DNA from: Litorilituus sp.
Lineage (GTDB): Bacteria; Pseudomonadota; Gammaproteobacteria; Enterobacterales; Alteromonadaceae
DNA length: 64,000 bases
NCBI GenBank assembly: GCA_030754235.1
Contig: JASMAS010000059.1
Coordinates: 1-64,000 of the forward strand
Direction of reading: 5' to 3'
Shown here one piece after another: positions 51,795 through 63,489 of this stretch. The translations under genes and the position numbers were made by a program. The notes beneath the pieces are model-generated. The model saw nothing but the letters and a program-made list of their open reading frames with translations, was not told the origin of the DNA and ran no database searches. Each line of letters starts with the position of its first letter. Position 1 is the stretch's first letter.

Positions 51795-51812
51795 TTTAAA
51801 CAGGCGTTTAAA
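51795..51812. promoter_or_regulatory. Palindrome upstream of fadBA, candidate PsrA-type operator
   Basis: TTTAAAC-AGGC-GTTTAAA, perfect 7-bp arms with 4-bp spacer; matches AAAC-N4-GTTT. Confidence 0.4.
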
Positions 51813-51949
51813 TCATGCGTATTAATCAATAGTTAACTTAAACTGATATATGTTTTAGTTATGTTTTTTATTGTATTTATCAGTAATTGAAATAAAAAGA
51901 GAAAAGCGTAAAATGACTTTATTACTCTTAATTTAGAGATTTTACTTAG

Positions 51950-53137
51950 GTGAAAACACTTTTTCAGCGCTTCAATCAACCTGAACATCTTCTTTTAGCT
52001 ATGACTTTTATTATGCCGCTGGTTTTTGCTGTGTGGATGGTTTTATTAAATAACTTTGTTATCGAAAAAGCTAATTTCACGGGTGTTGAAATAGGCATAT
52101 TACAGAGCCTTAGAGAAATCCCCGGCTTTTTAGCATTCACTGCAATTTATGCGTTAATATTTATTAAAGAGCAGCGTTTGGCATTGCTTTCGTTAGCAAT
52201 TACCTGCATAGGTGTTTTTCTTACCGGTTTTTTTCCATCTCTATTAGGCATGTATTTAACTACTATGCTAATGTCTATTGGATTTCATTATTATGAAACT
52301 GTGAGCCAATCTTTAACCTTGCAATGGATAGACAAAGAGAAAACAGCTCATTTTATGGGACGCATGTTATCGGTAAAATCCATCGCATCCCTACTAGCAT
52401 TCTCTAGTATTTGGCTGCTAATGGAAAAATTTTCATGGGATTACTGCTCAACTTACGCCTTATTTGGTGGTGTAGGTTTACTTTTCACCTTGTTTTTAAC
52501 GCTTTTATTTAAGCACTTCCCAGAAAAAACACCACAAACCAAAAAACTCATAGTTAGAAAACGTTATTGGTTATTCTATGCTCTAACATTTTTTAGTGGT
52601 GCTCGTCGGCAGATTTTTGTGGTATTCGCCGGTTTTTTAATGGTGGAAAAATTTCATTATAGTGTTGCCGATATCAGTGCTTTATTTCTTATAAACTATG
52701 TTTTTAATTGGTTATTCGCAGCAAAAATAGGCAAATTGATAGGAAAAATAGGTGAGCGTGCCACCTTATGCGTTGAGTATATTGGCCTGATTATCATTTT
52801 TATCAGCTATGGAATAGTAGAGAGCGCTTCAATAGCAGCAGTTTTGTATGTCGTTGATCATTTATTCTTCGCGCTTGCTATTGCGATTAAAACATATTTT
52901 CAAAAAGTAGCCCAACCAGAGGATATTGCCGCTAGTGCCGCGATTAGCTTTTCAATAAATCATATTGCTGCTGTAATTATCCCCGCATTGCTTGGTTTAT
53001 TGTGGATTATTCAAGCTTCGTGGGTATTTTATATCGGCGCTGGCTTTGCTATTTGTTCGCTAGTGTTGGCATTATTAGTTCCTGATAACCCCAAACAGGG
53101 CAAAGAAACAAGGTTGATATACAATCATCGATCTTGA
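51950..53137 (+). CDS. MFS transporter
   Basis: 12-TM-like; GTG start; 'FTGVEIGILQSLREIPGFLAF'. Confidence 0.8.
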   Translation: MKTLFQRFNQPEHLLLAMTFIMPLVFAVWMVLLNNFVIEKANFTGVEIGILQSLREIPGFLAFTAIYALIFIKEQRLALLSLAITCIGVFLTGFFPSLLGMYLTTMLMSIGFHYYETVSQSLTLQWIDKEKTAHFMGRMLSVKSIASLLAFSSIWLLMEKFSWDYCSTYALFGGVGLLFTLFLTLLFKHFPEKTPQTKKLIVRKRYWLFYALTFFSGARRQIFVVFAGFLMVEKFHYSVADISALFLINYVFNWLFAAKIGKLIGKIGERATLCVEYIGLIIIFISYGIVESASIAAVLYVVDHLFFALAIAIKTYFQKVAQPEDIAASAAISFSINHIAAVIIPALLGLLWIIQASWVFYIGAGFAICSLVLALLVPDNPKQGKETRLIYNHRS

Positions 53138-53175
53138 GCGCGAAACATGAGCAGTAGAAGATAATAATCAGCTTA

Positions 53176-55404
53176 TTATGAACTGCTCTCTTTTAAAAAT
53201 TGAAAAAAGTCATTTTTAGGCATAGGCTTAGCATAATAAAATCCTTGAACCTCATCGCAACCAAGTTCAAGTAGACGCTCTTGTTGCTCAATTTCTTCAA
53301 TACCTTCTGCAATAACTTTAAGGCCCATTTTCTTACCAAGGGCAATAATTGTCTCTGCAATGACAGATTGCCCTTCTTTGGCTACATGAGTGACAAAAGC
53401 ACGATCAACTTTTAACCTATCTAGCGGTAACTGTTGTAAATAACTCAACGAAGAAAAACCTGTGCCAAAATCGTCAAGCGCAATACTTATGCCATGTTCT
53501 TTTAGCTTAACTAAAGCATCGATCATCATTTGAGGATCATCCATTAAGATATTTTCAGTAATTTCAAGCTCTAGTTTAGCCGCATTAATTTGGTGTGTGT
53601 TGATCGCGTTCATGACTGAATCGGCAAAATTACCACGCCTAAACTGAGGAATAGAAACATTCACCGAAATGGTAATATCATCGAATTGTTGCGAACTCAA
53701 ACTGTTAATTTGTTGACAAGCCTGATTAACAACCCAATCGCCAATATCCACTATCAAGCCAGAGTATTCTGCTAATGGGATGAAAACAGCTGGCGATATA
53801 AACTCACCAGTTTCTTTACGCCAACGTAATAAAGCCTCAGCACCAATCACTTTACCTGTGTGCAAGGCTAATTGCGGTTGATACCAAAGTTCAAGTCTGT
53901 TTTCGGCAAAATCTGTACGCAACTCTCTAATCATGTTTAGACGCCATAAAGTGGCATCTTCTATTTCAGGGTTGTAATAAGCAAAATGGTCATTACGCTG
54001 TTTTTTAGCAAGGTTTAACGCGATATTAATTTGATTTAATACCTTAACACCACTGCCATTAGCATGCTCTTTAGTACAAAAACCAAAACAGGCATTAATC
54101 GGGAGCTTTTGTTCTCCGGCGGTAAACGGTTGTTCAAATAACTGAGTTAAACTCGCGGGAGTTATACAATTATTACAACCGACAAGACCAAAAACATCAG
54201 AGCCAACTCGTGCTATTTTACAATCACAATCAATGGTTTGTAGCCTTTTTGACACCGCAGCTAATAATAAATTACCTACGTCTTGACCTAAGCCGTCATT
54301 CACATCGCTAAAATGGTTTAAATCAATCAATACCGCGATATCATTTTCTTTATCACTTTTAGCGAACACATCCAACAAGCGCACGAAATCCAATCTATTT
54401 GGTAGGTTAGTCAATCCATCTCTATAAGCTGCTTTGTTTAACTTGTGAAAAAGGTGTACATTTTCATAACCAACAGCTGCATTGGTATAAAACACTTCTA
54501 ATAACTGTTGTTGAGTCTCAGACAATGGTTTTTGCAAGTGAATATAAATAACCGCCCTATATGTCCCTCGGACTATATAAAAGCACTGAGATAAATCTTG
54601 AGATAAATGCTTTTTTTGCATATAGCAAGACTTTACTTGTTGGCTAACCTGCTCATCTTTGAGTGTATCTAATTTTTGCTTCGCCAGTACCGATGAAAAA
54701 CCTTGCTGAGCAATAATATAGAAACTTAAATCATCCGCATTATCGATAATACCTTGCCCTCTGGCACAAAATAACGCTTCAACATTTTGTTCGATAATAG
54801 AGGGTAATTGCTTTAAAACACCTTGACAGTACTCTGCGATAGAATGTAACTCTAGTAAGTTTGCCGAGCCAGAAACTATCTTCTCTAAACCTTGTCGGTT
54901 TTCATTCACTCTAGCTATTTGCTGATAAGAACGAATGGCGGCATAAACCGTGGTAACCAGTTTTCGTCGAGTGAGCTCAGTTTTAGTTTTATAGTCATTA
55001 ATATCATATTCTTTAATAACACTTTCTTCTGGCGCATAACCAGGCTGACCTGTACGTAGCACAATACGAATATCTTGACGGCCAAGCTCTTCTCGAATGT
55101 ACTTCACAACATTCAAGCCTGCATCATCAGTTTCCATAACGACATCAAGTAACACTAAAACAATATTTTGATTTTTTTCGATAAGTTTACAGGCATCTTG
55201 ACCAGAATAAGCATGTAGATACTCTAAACGGCGACCAAGCACAACTAAATCAGATAAAGCTAACTGGGTTACAGAGTGAATTTCTGGATCATCATCTACA
55301 ATTAGAACCTGCCATGCCTCTTTACCGTCGCTATCTAATATTTCATTTTCATCACTATCATCGATAAATAAAAAGTCATCATCTGAATTTTCTGATGCTT
55401 GCAT
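53176..55404 (-). CDS. Response regulator with DUF3369-like, GGDEF-like and EAL domains
   Basis: REC 'ILIVDDDPEIHSVTQ'-like start (QVLIVDDDPEIHSVTQ), degenerate GGDEF region, EAL 'GAEALLRW', 'ALDDFGTGFSSLSYLQQLPLDRLKVDRAFV'. Confidence 0.92.
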   Translation of the reverse strand: MQASENSDDDFLFIDDSDENEILDSDGKEAWQVLIVDDDPEIHSVTQLALSDLVVLGRRLEYLHAYSGQDACKLIEKNQNIVLVLLDVVMETDDAGLNVVKYIREELGRQDIRIVLRTGQPGYAPEESVIKEYDINDYKTKTELTRRKLVTTVYAAIRSYQQIARVNENRQGLEKIVSGSANLLELHSIAEYCQGVLKQLPSIIEQNVEALFCARGQGIIDNADDLSFYIIAQQGFSSVLAKQKLDTLKDEQVSQQVKSCYMQKKHLSQDLSQCFYIVRGTYRAVIYIHLQKPLSETQQQLLEVFYTNAAVGYENVHLFHKLNKAAYRDGLTNLPNRLDFVRLLDVFAKSDKENDIAVLIDLNHFSDVNDGLGQDVGNLLLAAVSKRLQTIDCDCKIARVGSDVFGLVGCNNCITPASLTQLFEQPFTAGEQKLPINACFGFCTKEHANGSGVKVLNQINIALNLAKKQRNDHFAYYNPEIEDATLWRLNMIRELRTDFAENRLELWYQPQLALHTGKVIGAEALLRWRKETGEFISPAVFIPLAEYSGLIVDIGDWVVNQACQQINSLSSQQFDDITISVNVSIPQFRRGNFADSVMNAINTHQINAAKLELEITENILMDDPQMMIDALVKLKEHGISIALDDFGTGFSSLSYLQQLPLDRLKVDRAFVTHVAKEGQSVIAETIIALGKKMGLKVIAEGIEEIEQQERLLELGCDEVQGFYYAKPMPKNDFFQFLKESSS

Positions 55405-55633
55405 ACTGTCCTCAAGTAATTAACCTTATGCCATTTTTCCTGCTTGACTCACAGGCCAGTTAACTAAATTTGATGTTAAGATTAAACGCTAACTATAACT
55501 TAACTATATTTTAAAGCTACTTTTTTACCTTATTTTCTCATATATTAAAAGCCGCTTTGACAATATTCAATAAATCAATACAATTAATTTTGTGATTTAC
55601 ATATTTTTAGTCGGCATCTACTGGGACATTTCG

Positions 55634-56539
55634 ATGAAAACAGATAAAACATCGGTTATTGTTAGCAAAGAGGAGTCAAAGCACAATGATGCTAAAAATG
55701 CTCAACTAACTGCTGATTTTGCTCTTCTACAAAAAGCTACGGAAACTGCCGCCCATAAGAAATTATTTAATCTTACTCAACAGTTTGGACTTGAAGCATC
55801 TCTATTACCTTCTGAAAAGCAAATGCCCATTGAAGAGCGAAGTATTAAACGGTCTCGTTTGGAAAGTCATAGAAAACAACAAAACATAGAAGCCATCATG
55901 GAAAAAACCTATGCTTTTTGTAGTAGCAAAACAATTGACAAAAGAACAGATCTCGACTGGTTTAATCGCTTTATCCATTTGGCAGAAGACATTAGCAATA
56001 ACACCATGCAAGATTTGTGGGCGAAAATCCTTGCCGGTGAGTTATCTAAGCCTGGAACATTTTCATTAAAAGCACTAAAAGTATTTCGAGACATGAGTAT
56101 TGTCGATGCCAAGCTTCTTGCTAAAGCATGTTCTTTAGCGGTAAAAGATAGCACAAGAAAAAATATTCGTTTATTATCTGGAAGTTGCCAACCGTTGAGT
56201 TTACTTAATTTTTTCAACAAGCAAAGGCAACAATTTTTTAACTTAAGTAACTTTGGCTTAAACTATGCCGATTTGTTGTCGCTTGCCGATAATCACTTAA
56301 TTTTTTTTCAAGAGAGTGAGTCTACTTTTGCCAATGAAGGACAAACAGCCAACTTCACTTACAATGGCCAACCCTTAAAATTAGCCAGCAAAAAGCCAAA
56401 AACCAGTTTACAGTTTTATAAATTTACGCCTATCGGCGCTGAGCTAGCACAACTGATTGGTGATAAAAGCAATGATGACTTTTTTACTCACTTAAAAGAA
56501 ATGTTAAATCATCACTTTGAAATAGCGAATAGCGAGTAG
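55634..56539 (+). CDS. TIGR03899-like protein of unknown function
   Basis: 'RQQNIEAIMEKTYAFCSSKTIDKRTDLDWFNRFIHLAEDISNNTMQDLWAKILAGELSKPGTFSLKAL'; likely start MKTDKTSV. Confidence 0.65.
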   Translation: MKTDKTSVIVSKEESKHNDAKNAQLTADFALLQKATETAAHKKLFNLTQQFGLEASLLPSEKQMPIEERSIKRSRLESHRKQQNIEAIMEKTYAFCSSKTIDKRTDLDWFNRFIHLAEDISNNTMQDLWAKILAGELSKPGTFSLKALKVFRDMSIVDAKLLAKACSLAVKDSTRKNIRLLSGSCQPLSLLNFFNKQRQQFFNLSNFGLNYADLLSLADNHLIFFQESESTFANEGQTANFTYNGQPLKLASKKPKTSLQFYKFTPIGAELAQLIGDKSNDDFFTHLKEMLNHHFEIANSE

Positions 56540-56601
56540 ATAAATGCTTTTCACCAATAGCAAAATAAACAATTCACACTCGCAGGTTAAGTCTTACTTT
56601 A

Positions 56602-57408
56602 CTATATGCCATCACCATCAGTATGTAAGCCACATTCACGTTGACCAGGGCCAAAACGTGTTTCACTTTCATCCATCCCTAATGTTAGTGGTCTAGTACT
56701 GTGTATATCACCTACTGACACATACCCTTGCTCCCATAACGGATGATAAGGTAAATTGTGTTTGGTTAAATATTCATGCACATCTTTATTATGCCAATCA
56801 ATAATAGGATGTACCTTAAAGCGGCCACGCAGAATACTTACTACAGACAAGCCCTGACGATGATTAGATTGCTGCCTACGAACACCTGAAAACCAAGTAC
56901 CACAGTTTAATTCAGATAAACCACGCTCAAGGGGTTCTACCTTGTTCTTACGATTATATTGTTTCAGTGCCTCTTCATCCTGCGCCCATTGTTCACCATA
57001 TTTAGCTAACTGCCACGCCGCACTCTCTACCGCGCTAAAAACGTGTAAATTAAGCTTTAGTCGCTCAGTCAATTGCTCAATAAAGCGGTAGGTTTCAGGA
57101 AATAAATGCCCAGTATCGGTCAGCAAGACCGGAATATTAGCATCAACTTGCGTCATCATATGAAGCATTACCGCCGATTGAATACCAAAACTTGATGATA
57201 AAACAAATTGGCTAGGTAAATTCTCCATTGTCCATTCTATACGGGCCAATGGTGATTTTTTCTCTAAATCCTCGTTCCACTGCGCTAACCAAGGCTTAGG
57301 CAATGAAGAAGGAAAACGACTAGTTGTTTTTTTAACGTTAAGCTCTGTGCTATCAGAAAGCTGCGTTACTACATCTGGTTTTGTCGAAATTAATGCATTA
57401 GTCATCAT
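56602..57408 (-). CDS. cysH: Phosphoadenylyl-sulfate reductase
   Basis: '[15 protein letters not shown]', '[15 protein letters not shown]', '[11 protein letters not shown]'. Confidence 0.96.
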   Translation of the reverse strand: MMTNALISTKPDVVTQLSDSTELNVKKTTSRFPSSLPKPWLAQWNEDLEKKSPLARIEWTMENLPSQFVLSSSFGIQSAVMLHMMTQVDANIPVLLTDTGHLFPETYRFIEQLTERLKLNLHVFSAVESAAWQLAKYGEQWAQDEEALKQYNRKNKVEPLERGLSELNCGTWFSGVRRQQSNHRQGLSVVSILRGRFKVHPIIDWHNKDVHEYLTKHNLPYHPLWEQGYVSVGDIHSTRPLTLGMDESETRFGPGQRECGLHTDGDGI

Positions 57409-59128
57409 GAAAGTCCCTTGCGCTTATTTTTACTTCATCTACAACACTGGCACGAATAACATAATCACCAAAACATTCGCCTTGATCACGCTCTGAAGCC
57501 CAACGAGCAGTTAAGGTGTCAATTTCGGTTAAAATATCTTGCTCGTTAAGGTTTTCCTTATAAAGTTTAGGCACACGAGTACCACCTAGGTTACTCCCTA
57601 AGTGCATATTGTACTTACCCGGCCCTTTACCTACTAGACCAATTTCAGCCAACATTGCACGGCCACACCCATTTGGGCAACCTGTTACGCGTAATATAAT
57701 AGACTCACCCTCTAAACCATTTTTTGTCAAAATAGTCTCAACATCATCCACTAAGGTAGGTAAATAACGCTCGGCTTCTGCCATAGCTAATGGGCAAGTA
57801 GGAAAGGCCACACAAGCCATAGAGCTTTTACGCTGATTAGAAATATTATCGTTAATCAAACCATGCTCACGGGCAATTTTTTCAATTTGTGTTTTATCCG
57901 CTTGTGCAACACCAGCAATAATTAAATTTTGATTAGCCGTGAGACGAAAATCGCCTTGGTGAATTTCAGCTATTTGACGCAAGCCTGTTTTTAAGTTTTT
58001 ACTTATGCCGCTATGGTTATCACTTGGAAAGTCTAAAATTCGACCATTTTCGATAAATAAAGTTAAGTGATGCTTATTATCTACACCTTCAACCCAACCA
58101 ATACGATCACCACGCTCAGTAAAAGTATAGGGACGACTTTGTGCAAAACTTATCCCTGCACGTTTTTCAACTTCCGCTTTAAAAACATCAACCCCTACTC
58201 TATCTAAGGTATATTTTGTTTTAGCATTTTTACGATTAACGCGATTTCCCCAATCTCGTTGCGTAGTTACTACCGCTTCAGCTACAGCTAAGGTTTGCTC
58301 TACAGAAATAAAGCCAAAGTCATCCGCTTTACGAGGATAAGTGCTTTTATCCCCATGAGTCATAGCTAAACCACCGCCCACCAACACATTGAAACCAATT
58401 AACTTACCGTTTTCACTAATAGCAACAAAGTTTAAGTCATTGGCATGCACATCAATGTCATTTTGAGGAGGCACCACTACCGTTGTTTTAAATTTACGTG
58501 GTAAGTAAGTACGACCTAGAATAGGTTCGTCATTTTCAGTGGTTTCAACCTTTTCTTCATCAAGCCAAATTTCAGCATATGCACGAGTTTTAGGTAACAA
58601 GTGCTCACTGATTTTTTTAGCCCACTCATAAGCTTCCTGATGTACCTCTGACTCAATAGGGTTTGGTGTGCATAATACGTTTCTGTTTACATCACCTGCT
58701 GTTGCTATCGCATCAATACCAATACTATTCAGTGTTTGGTGCATTAGCTTAATATTGGGTTTTAAAACCCCATGAAACTGAAATGTTTGACGTGTTGTTA
58801 AACGTATACTGCCGTAGGAAGTTTTTTCCTGTGCAAATTTATCAATAGTTAACCACTGCTTAGGAGTAATAATACCACCAGGTAAACGCGCTCTAAGCAT
58901 TACATTATGCAATGGTTCTAGCTTTTGTTTTTGGCGTTCACCACGAATATCACGGTCATCTTGCTGATACATTCCGTGCAAACGAATTAAATGAAAGTTA
59001 TCTGCGCTAAAGCCACCGGTAATGCCATCTTTTAAATCCTCGCTGATAGTGCCACGCAAGAAGTTACTTTCTGCTTTTAGGCGTTCGTTATCTGATAACT
59101 TGCCTTTTACAATTAATTCAGTTGTCAT
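57398..59128 (-). CDS. cysI: Sulfite reductase hemoprotein beta-component
   Basis: '[20 protein letters not shown]', '[22 protein letters not shown]'. Confidence 0.97.
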   Translation of the reverse strand: MTTELIVKGKLSDNERLKAESNFLRGTISEDLKDGITGGFSADNFHLIRLHGMYQQDDRDIRGERQKQKLEPLHNVMLRARLPGGIITPKQWLTIDKFAQEKTSYGSIRLTTRQTFQFHGVLKPNIKLMHQTLNSIGIDAIATAGDVNRNVLCTPNPIESEVHQEAYEWAKKISEHLLPKTRAYAEIWLDEEKVETTENDEPILGRTYLPRKFKTTVVVPPQNDIDVHANDLNFVAISENGKLIGFNVLVGGGLAMTHGDKSTYPRKADDFGFISVEQTLAVAEAVVTTQRDWGNRVNRKNAKTKYTLDRVGVDVFKAEVEKRAGISFAQSRPYTFTERGDRIGWVEGVDNKHHLTLFIENGRILDFPSDNHSGISKNLKTGLRQIAEIHQGDFRLTANQNLIIAGVAQADKTQIEKIAREHGLINDNISNQRKSSMACVAFPTCPLAMAEAERYLPTLVDDVETILTKNGLEGESIILRVTGCPNGCGRAMLAEIGLVGKGPGKYNMHLGSNLGGTRVPKLYKENLNEQDILTEIDTLTARWASERDQGECFGDYVIRASVVDEVKISARDFHDD

Positions 59129-60996
59129 TAGTAAACGTCCTTTTGGTAGCGTTTGTTACTACGTAAATCTTTTAAGTACTGCTCAGCTTGCTCGCCACTT
59201 AGTTGGCCTTGTTCAGCAATGATCTCTAATAGGGTTTGGTGTACATCTTTTGCCATGCGGTTTGCATCGCCACAAATATAGATATGTGCACCACGCTCAA
59301 GCCATGCAAAAACATCTTTTGCTTGCTCTTTCAGTCTGTTTTGAACATAGATTTTTTCCACTTGATCGCGAGAAAAGGCCACATCCATACGTGTTAACAA
59401 ACCTGATTTTAAGTAGTTTTGCCATTCAACTTGATAAAGAAAGTCTTGTGTGAAAGTTTGATCACCAAAAAACATCCAATTATCACCACTTGCCTCATCA
59501 GCTTCACGTTGCTGCATGAATGCTCTAAATGGTGCAACACCTGTACCTGGGCCGATCATAATCACAGGTGCATTATTATCTTGTGGTAAACGGAAGTTAT
59601 CATTGTGTTCAACAAAAACACGTACTGTTTGACCTTCTTCGATACCTTCAGCTAAGAAGTGAGAAGCGCCACCAAAACGCTGCTTGTCATTGTATTCATA
59701 AGCCACTATACCAACGGTTAAATGTACTTCTTCTTCAACTTCAGCCTGTGCTGAAGCAATTGAATATAAACGCGGTGTCATTTTACGTAAGGCATCAACA
59801 AATGTTTGTGCACTAATTTCTGCTGAAGCAGTGCTTACCACATCCACAATTTGATGGTTACTAGCATATTCTCTGGCAGTATGTTTATCAGCTGCAATAG
59901 CTAATAATGATTCATCATCACTTGCTTTTGCCCAAAATTCGATAAACGCTGGTGCTGTTTGCGTTATTTCTAACTGTTTTTTTAAAGCATCTTTAAGTAA
60001 GAAAGTTTGTTGTTCACCGTTGACCTTTAAACTAACATCTTCATCACCAGTGAAATTGAGTGTAGCTAACAATTCCACAACCAAGGCAGCGTTATTTTCA
60101 AAATAAACACCTAATGCATCCCCTGTTTGATATGTTAAGCCAGATTCGCCTAAATCAATTTCAATATGACGAACATCTTTAGCTGAATCTCTTCCAGTAA
60201 TTTTTTGGCTTAAAAGAAACTCTGCTTCAAGAGGATTTTGCTTGCTATACTGGCTAACAGTGGCTACCGGTAAATCAATCACTGGAGCTAATGCTGTATC
60301 AGCTTGTGTTAACTCTTCTTTTAAGGTTTCAACAACTTTCACCGTCCAACTTTCACTGTCGCTGTCGTAATCAACATCACAATCAACGCGCGGTAATACT
60401 TGCTTAGCACCTAATGCTTGTAAACGTTCGTCAAAGTCTTTGCCTGTTTGACAGAAAAATTCATAACTACTATCACCCAAAGCAAGTACGCTATAGCTAA
60501 GATTAGGTAATTTAGGCGCTTTTTTACCAAGTAAAAATTCATGAAATTCAATGGCATCATCAGGCGGTTCACCTTCACCATTTGTACTCGCAACAATAAT
60601 AATATGCGTTTCATTCTTTAACGATTTAGCCTTGAAATCACTAATATTAACCAACTTTACCTTAATGCCAGCAGCACTAGCACTTTGCTCAACTTGGCTA
60701 GCAACACCCTTTGCATTACCTGTTTGCGAAGCATATAAAATAGTAAGTATTTTTGCCGGTGCCACCGCGGTTGCTACATTAACTTGAGAAACCTGCCCTT
60801 GCTCACTTTTAGCGGCTAAATAACCACTCGCCCAAGCAAGTTGTAATGATGAGTAACTAGACGTCGCTTGTTGTAGCAAGACTAGTTGGTTGGCATCAAG
60901 TGAACTTGATGCTTGATTTGAATTTTGCTCTAAAGATAGCGGCTCTTGTGACATAAAATATTCACCCATAACAATATATGGGGAAAGAATAGACAA
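59128..60996 (-). CDS. cysJ: Sulfite reductase flavoprotein alpha-component
   Basis: Flavodoxin '[14 protein letters not shown]'; FAD/NADPH domains '[18 protein letters not shown]'; YQKDVY end. Confidence 0.97.
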   Translation of the reverse strand: MSILSPYIVMGEYFMSQEPLSLEQNSNQASSSLDANQLVLLQQATSSYSSLQLAWASGYLAAKSEQGQVSQVNVATAVAPAKILTILYASQTGNAKGVASQVEQSASAAGIKVKLVNISDFKAKSLKNETHIIIVASTNGEGEPPDDAIEFHEFLLGKKAPKLPNLSYSVLALGDSSYEFFCQTGKDFDERLQALGAKQVLPRVDCDVDYDSDSESWTVKVVETLKEELTQADTALAPVIDLPVATVSQYSKQNPLEAEFLLSQKITGRDSAKDVRHIEIDLGESGLTYQTGDALGVYFENNAALVVELLATLNFTGDEDVSLKVNGEQQTFLLKDALKKQLEITQTAPAFIEFWAKASDDESLLAIAADKHTAREYASNHQIVDVVSTASAEISAQTFVDALRKMTPRLYSIASAQAEVEEEVHLTVGIVAYEYNDKQRFGGASHFLAEGIEEGQTVRVFVEHNDNFRLPQDNNAPVIMIGPGTGVAPFRAFMQQREADEASGDNWMFFGDQTFTQDFLYQVEWQNYLKSGLLTRMDVAFSRDQVEKIYVQNRLKEQAKDVFAWLERGAHIYICGDANRMAKDVHQTLLEIIAEQGQLSGEQAEQYLKDLRSNKRYQKDVY

Positions 60997-61202
60997 TTTT
61001 AATAAAAACCAAAAAGAATAGATAACGATTTTTTATTCTAAAAAAGAATAAAGGTTTTTTAAATATAAAAAATTAACCACTTGTAGTTAATCTTATCGGG
61101 AATGAGAATATTCTCGATATTCGTAAGCGCGTAATTAGCCCCACATACCAATATTAATCAAGCCTGCGCATAATTATCTCAGTAGATTAACATGAGGTAA
61201 TT

Positions 61203-61508
61203 ATGAATAAACAGCAAAAAATTAAACACTGGAAACGCATCTTTGAACAGCAACAACGAAGTGATTTAACCATCATTCAATTTTGTCGCGACAATAAGAT
61301 TAACGTGTCCACCTTCTACGCTTGGCGTAAATGCCTATCTCCTGAAACACTACCCGTTAAACAGCAACAGGTGATCCCTTTTGTTATTAATGAACAGCCT
61401 TTTACACAACCTTCTATGATTAAACTCACCACACCCAGTGGCTACCAAGTCGATTTTGAGTCAACCTTAAGCCATCAAACCTTAGCGCAACTATTGAGTG
61501 CGTTGTAA
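61203..61508 (+). CDS. tnpA: IS66 accessory protein TnpA
   Basis: 'FCRDNKINVSTFYAWRKCL'. Confidence 0.9.
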   Translation: MNKQQKIKHWKRIFEQQQRSDLTIIQFCRDNKINVSTFYAWRKCLSPETLPVKQQQVIPFVINEQPFTQPSMIKLTTPSGYQVDFESTLSHQTLAQLLSAL

Positions 61509-61858
61509 TGCACTCCCCAAGCCAAGTCTACTTGGTCACTGGTTTCACTGACATGAGAAAATCAATTAATGGTCTTAGCATTATTGTCAGTGATACCTTA
61601 TCACTCGATCCTTTGAGCCAAGCTTGGTTTGTTTTTTGTAATAAGCGGCGCGATAAATTAAAAATATTATTTTGGGATACTAATGGTTTTTGGCTTTATT
61701 ATCGTCGCTTAGAGCAAGGGCGATTTCAATGGCCGACATGCGACGAAGTGTGTGCTGCAATGAGCATTGAACAACGCCAACTCCAATGGTTATTATCCGG
61801 TTTACCCGTGACGAGCCAGACTCGACATCCCACGTTATCAGGTTTGTCTGTGATGTAA
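61508..61858 (+). CDS. tnpB: IS66 accessory protein TnpB
   Basis: 'VYLVTGFTDMRKSINGLSIIV...FVFCNKRRDKLKILFWDTNGFWLYYRRLEQGRFQWP'. Confidence 0.97.
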   Translation: MHSPSQVYLVTGFTDMRKSINGLSIIVSDTLSLDPLSQAWFVFCNKRRDKLKILFWDTNGFWLYYRRLEQGRFQWPTCDEVCAAMSIEQRQLQWLLSGLPVTSQTRHPTLSGLSVM

Positions 61859-61892
61859 CCCATTACGATCACGTTTACCCTCTTGTACGATC

Positions 61893-63464
61893 TTGCCAGT
61901 GTGTCATGCTATGAAAATGACAGATGACACACAACTCCTCACCCTACAAAATCAACTTGCCCAGATGCAAGCACAGATTGATGCTTTAACAACAGAAAAG
62001 CAGTCTTGGCAAACAGAAAAACAAGCATTCAAAGAAGATAAAGTTGAAATGCAAACGCGTATTGACCATCTACTCGCCGAATTAAAGTTAAGTAAGTCAC
62101 AAAAATACGGTCGAAAAAGTGAAAAAGCCCCCCGAGGTACCTTCAATGAAGCCGAGCAGCATAAAACGAGTGAGCCACCCAAACATCATAAAAAAGGTAA
62201 ACAATTGCTAGCCGAGCACTTTGAGCGAGAAGAGGTTGAGCACACCTTAACCGAGTTATCTTGTACGTGTTGCGGTGAACAGATGCACCACTGCGGTAGT
62301 GAAGATAGCGAACAAGTTAAAATCATTCCAGCCAAAATTAGCGTGATAAAACATAAGCAATTTAAATACGCTTGCAGGCACTGTGAGCATGAAGCGCTAA
62401 GCTGTAAAATAATAACCGCACCAAAACCAACCCAACCTATTCCTGGTAGCATGGCGAGTCCCGAAGCCTTATCGGCAGTCGTTACCGCCAAATACTGTGA
62501 TGCACTACCACTTTATCGTTTAGTTGATATTTTTGAACGCGGCGGTTTAAACATCTCCAGAGGAACGTTAGCCAACTGGTGCATTAAGGCTGGCATACTC
62601 ATTAAGCCATTAGTGAAAGCCATGCAGCGCCACTTGCTTGGTGAGCACAGTTTATGCGCGGATGAAACGCGTGTACAAGTCTTAGATGAAGGTGAAAACC
62701 CAAGTAGCAATTCACAGATGTGGGTCTATCGCAGCAATGAAGCAAGCAAACAGCCGGTGGTTATTTACGACTATCAAGCGGGTCGTAGCCGTGCTTGCGC
62801 AGAAGAATTCTTAGCGGGTTATCAAGGATATTTACAATGCGATGGTTACAGTGTTTATGACGGTATTGAAGGTGTTACTCCTGTGGGCTGTTGGGCGCAC
62901 GCTAGACGTAAATATGATGAAGCATTAAAAGCAGAGTCGAAAAATAAAGGCCGTGCCCATAAAGCCATAAGCTTTATCAGCCAATTATACAAACTGGAAA
63001 CTCAAGCCAAGAACAAAAAATTAGCACCACAAGCACGGTATCAATTACGACAAGAAAAAGCCCTGCCAATTCTAACACAATTCAAAACATGGCTTGATGA
63101 AGCCTGTGATAAAGTGACCGCGGGAAGTTATATTGGCAAAGCGATAAAATACAATCTCAACCAGTGGCATAAACTGATTAGGTACGTTGAAGATGGTTAC
63201 TTAGGGATTGATAACAATATTACAGAGCGGGATATCCGGCCGTTTACAACAGGCAGGAAAAACTGGTTATTTTCAAAATCAGTCAATGGTGCACAGGCAA
63301 GTGCGACACTTTACAGTATCGTCATGACGTGTCGAGCCAATGACATCAATCCTTATTATTACTTCCAACATTTATTTAAAATATTGCCTGCACGTCAAAG
63401 TGGCGATGATGATTTTACTGACTTAATGCCGTGGAATGTGCAGCTAGACTTCGATTATAGCTAA
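61893..63464 (+). CDS. tnpC: IS66 transposase TnpC
   Basis: 'KSQKYGRKSEK', 'LCADETRVQVLDEG', 'CDGYSVYDGI', 'GCWAHARRKYDEALK', 'NNITERDIRPFTTGRKNWLFS'. Confidence 0.97.
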   Translation: MPVCHAMKMTDDTQLLTLQNQLAQMQAQIDALTTEKQSWQTEKQAFKEDKVEMQTRIDHLLAELKLSKSQKYGRKSEKAPRGTFNEAEQHKTSEPPKHHKKGKQLLAEHFEREEVEHTLTELSCTCCGEQMHHCGSEDSEQVKIIPAKISVIKHKQFKYACRHCEHEALSCKIITAPKPTQPIPGSMASPEALSAVVTAKYCDALPLYRLVDIFERGGLNISRGTLANWCIKAGILIKPLVKAMQRHLLGEHSLCADETRVQVLDEGENPSSNSQMWVYRSNEASKQPVVIYDYQAGRSRACAEEFLAGYQGYLQCDGYSVYDGIEGVTPVGCWAHARRKYDEALKAESKNKGRAHKAISFISQLYKLETQAKNKKLAPQARYQLRQEKALPILTQFKTWLDEACDKVTAGSYIGKAIKYNLNQWHKLIRYVEDGYLGIDNNITERDIRPFTTGRKNWLFSKSVNGAQASATLYSIVMTCRANDINPYYYFQHLFKILPARQSGDDDFTDLMPWNVQLDFDYS

Positions 63465-63489
63465 GCGCACTGCTTAATTACGCGCTTAC

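Larger units (their letters stand above)
61123..63489 (+). mobile_element. Complete IS66-family insertion sequence
   Basis: tnpA-tnpB-tnpC order; terminal inverted repeats GTAAGCGCGTAATTA (61123-61137) / TAATTACGCGCTTAC (63475-63489). Confidence 0.95.
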
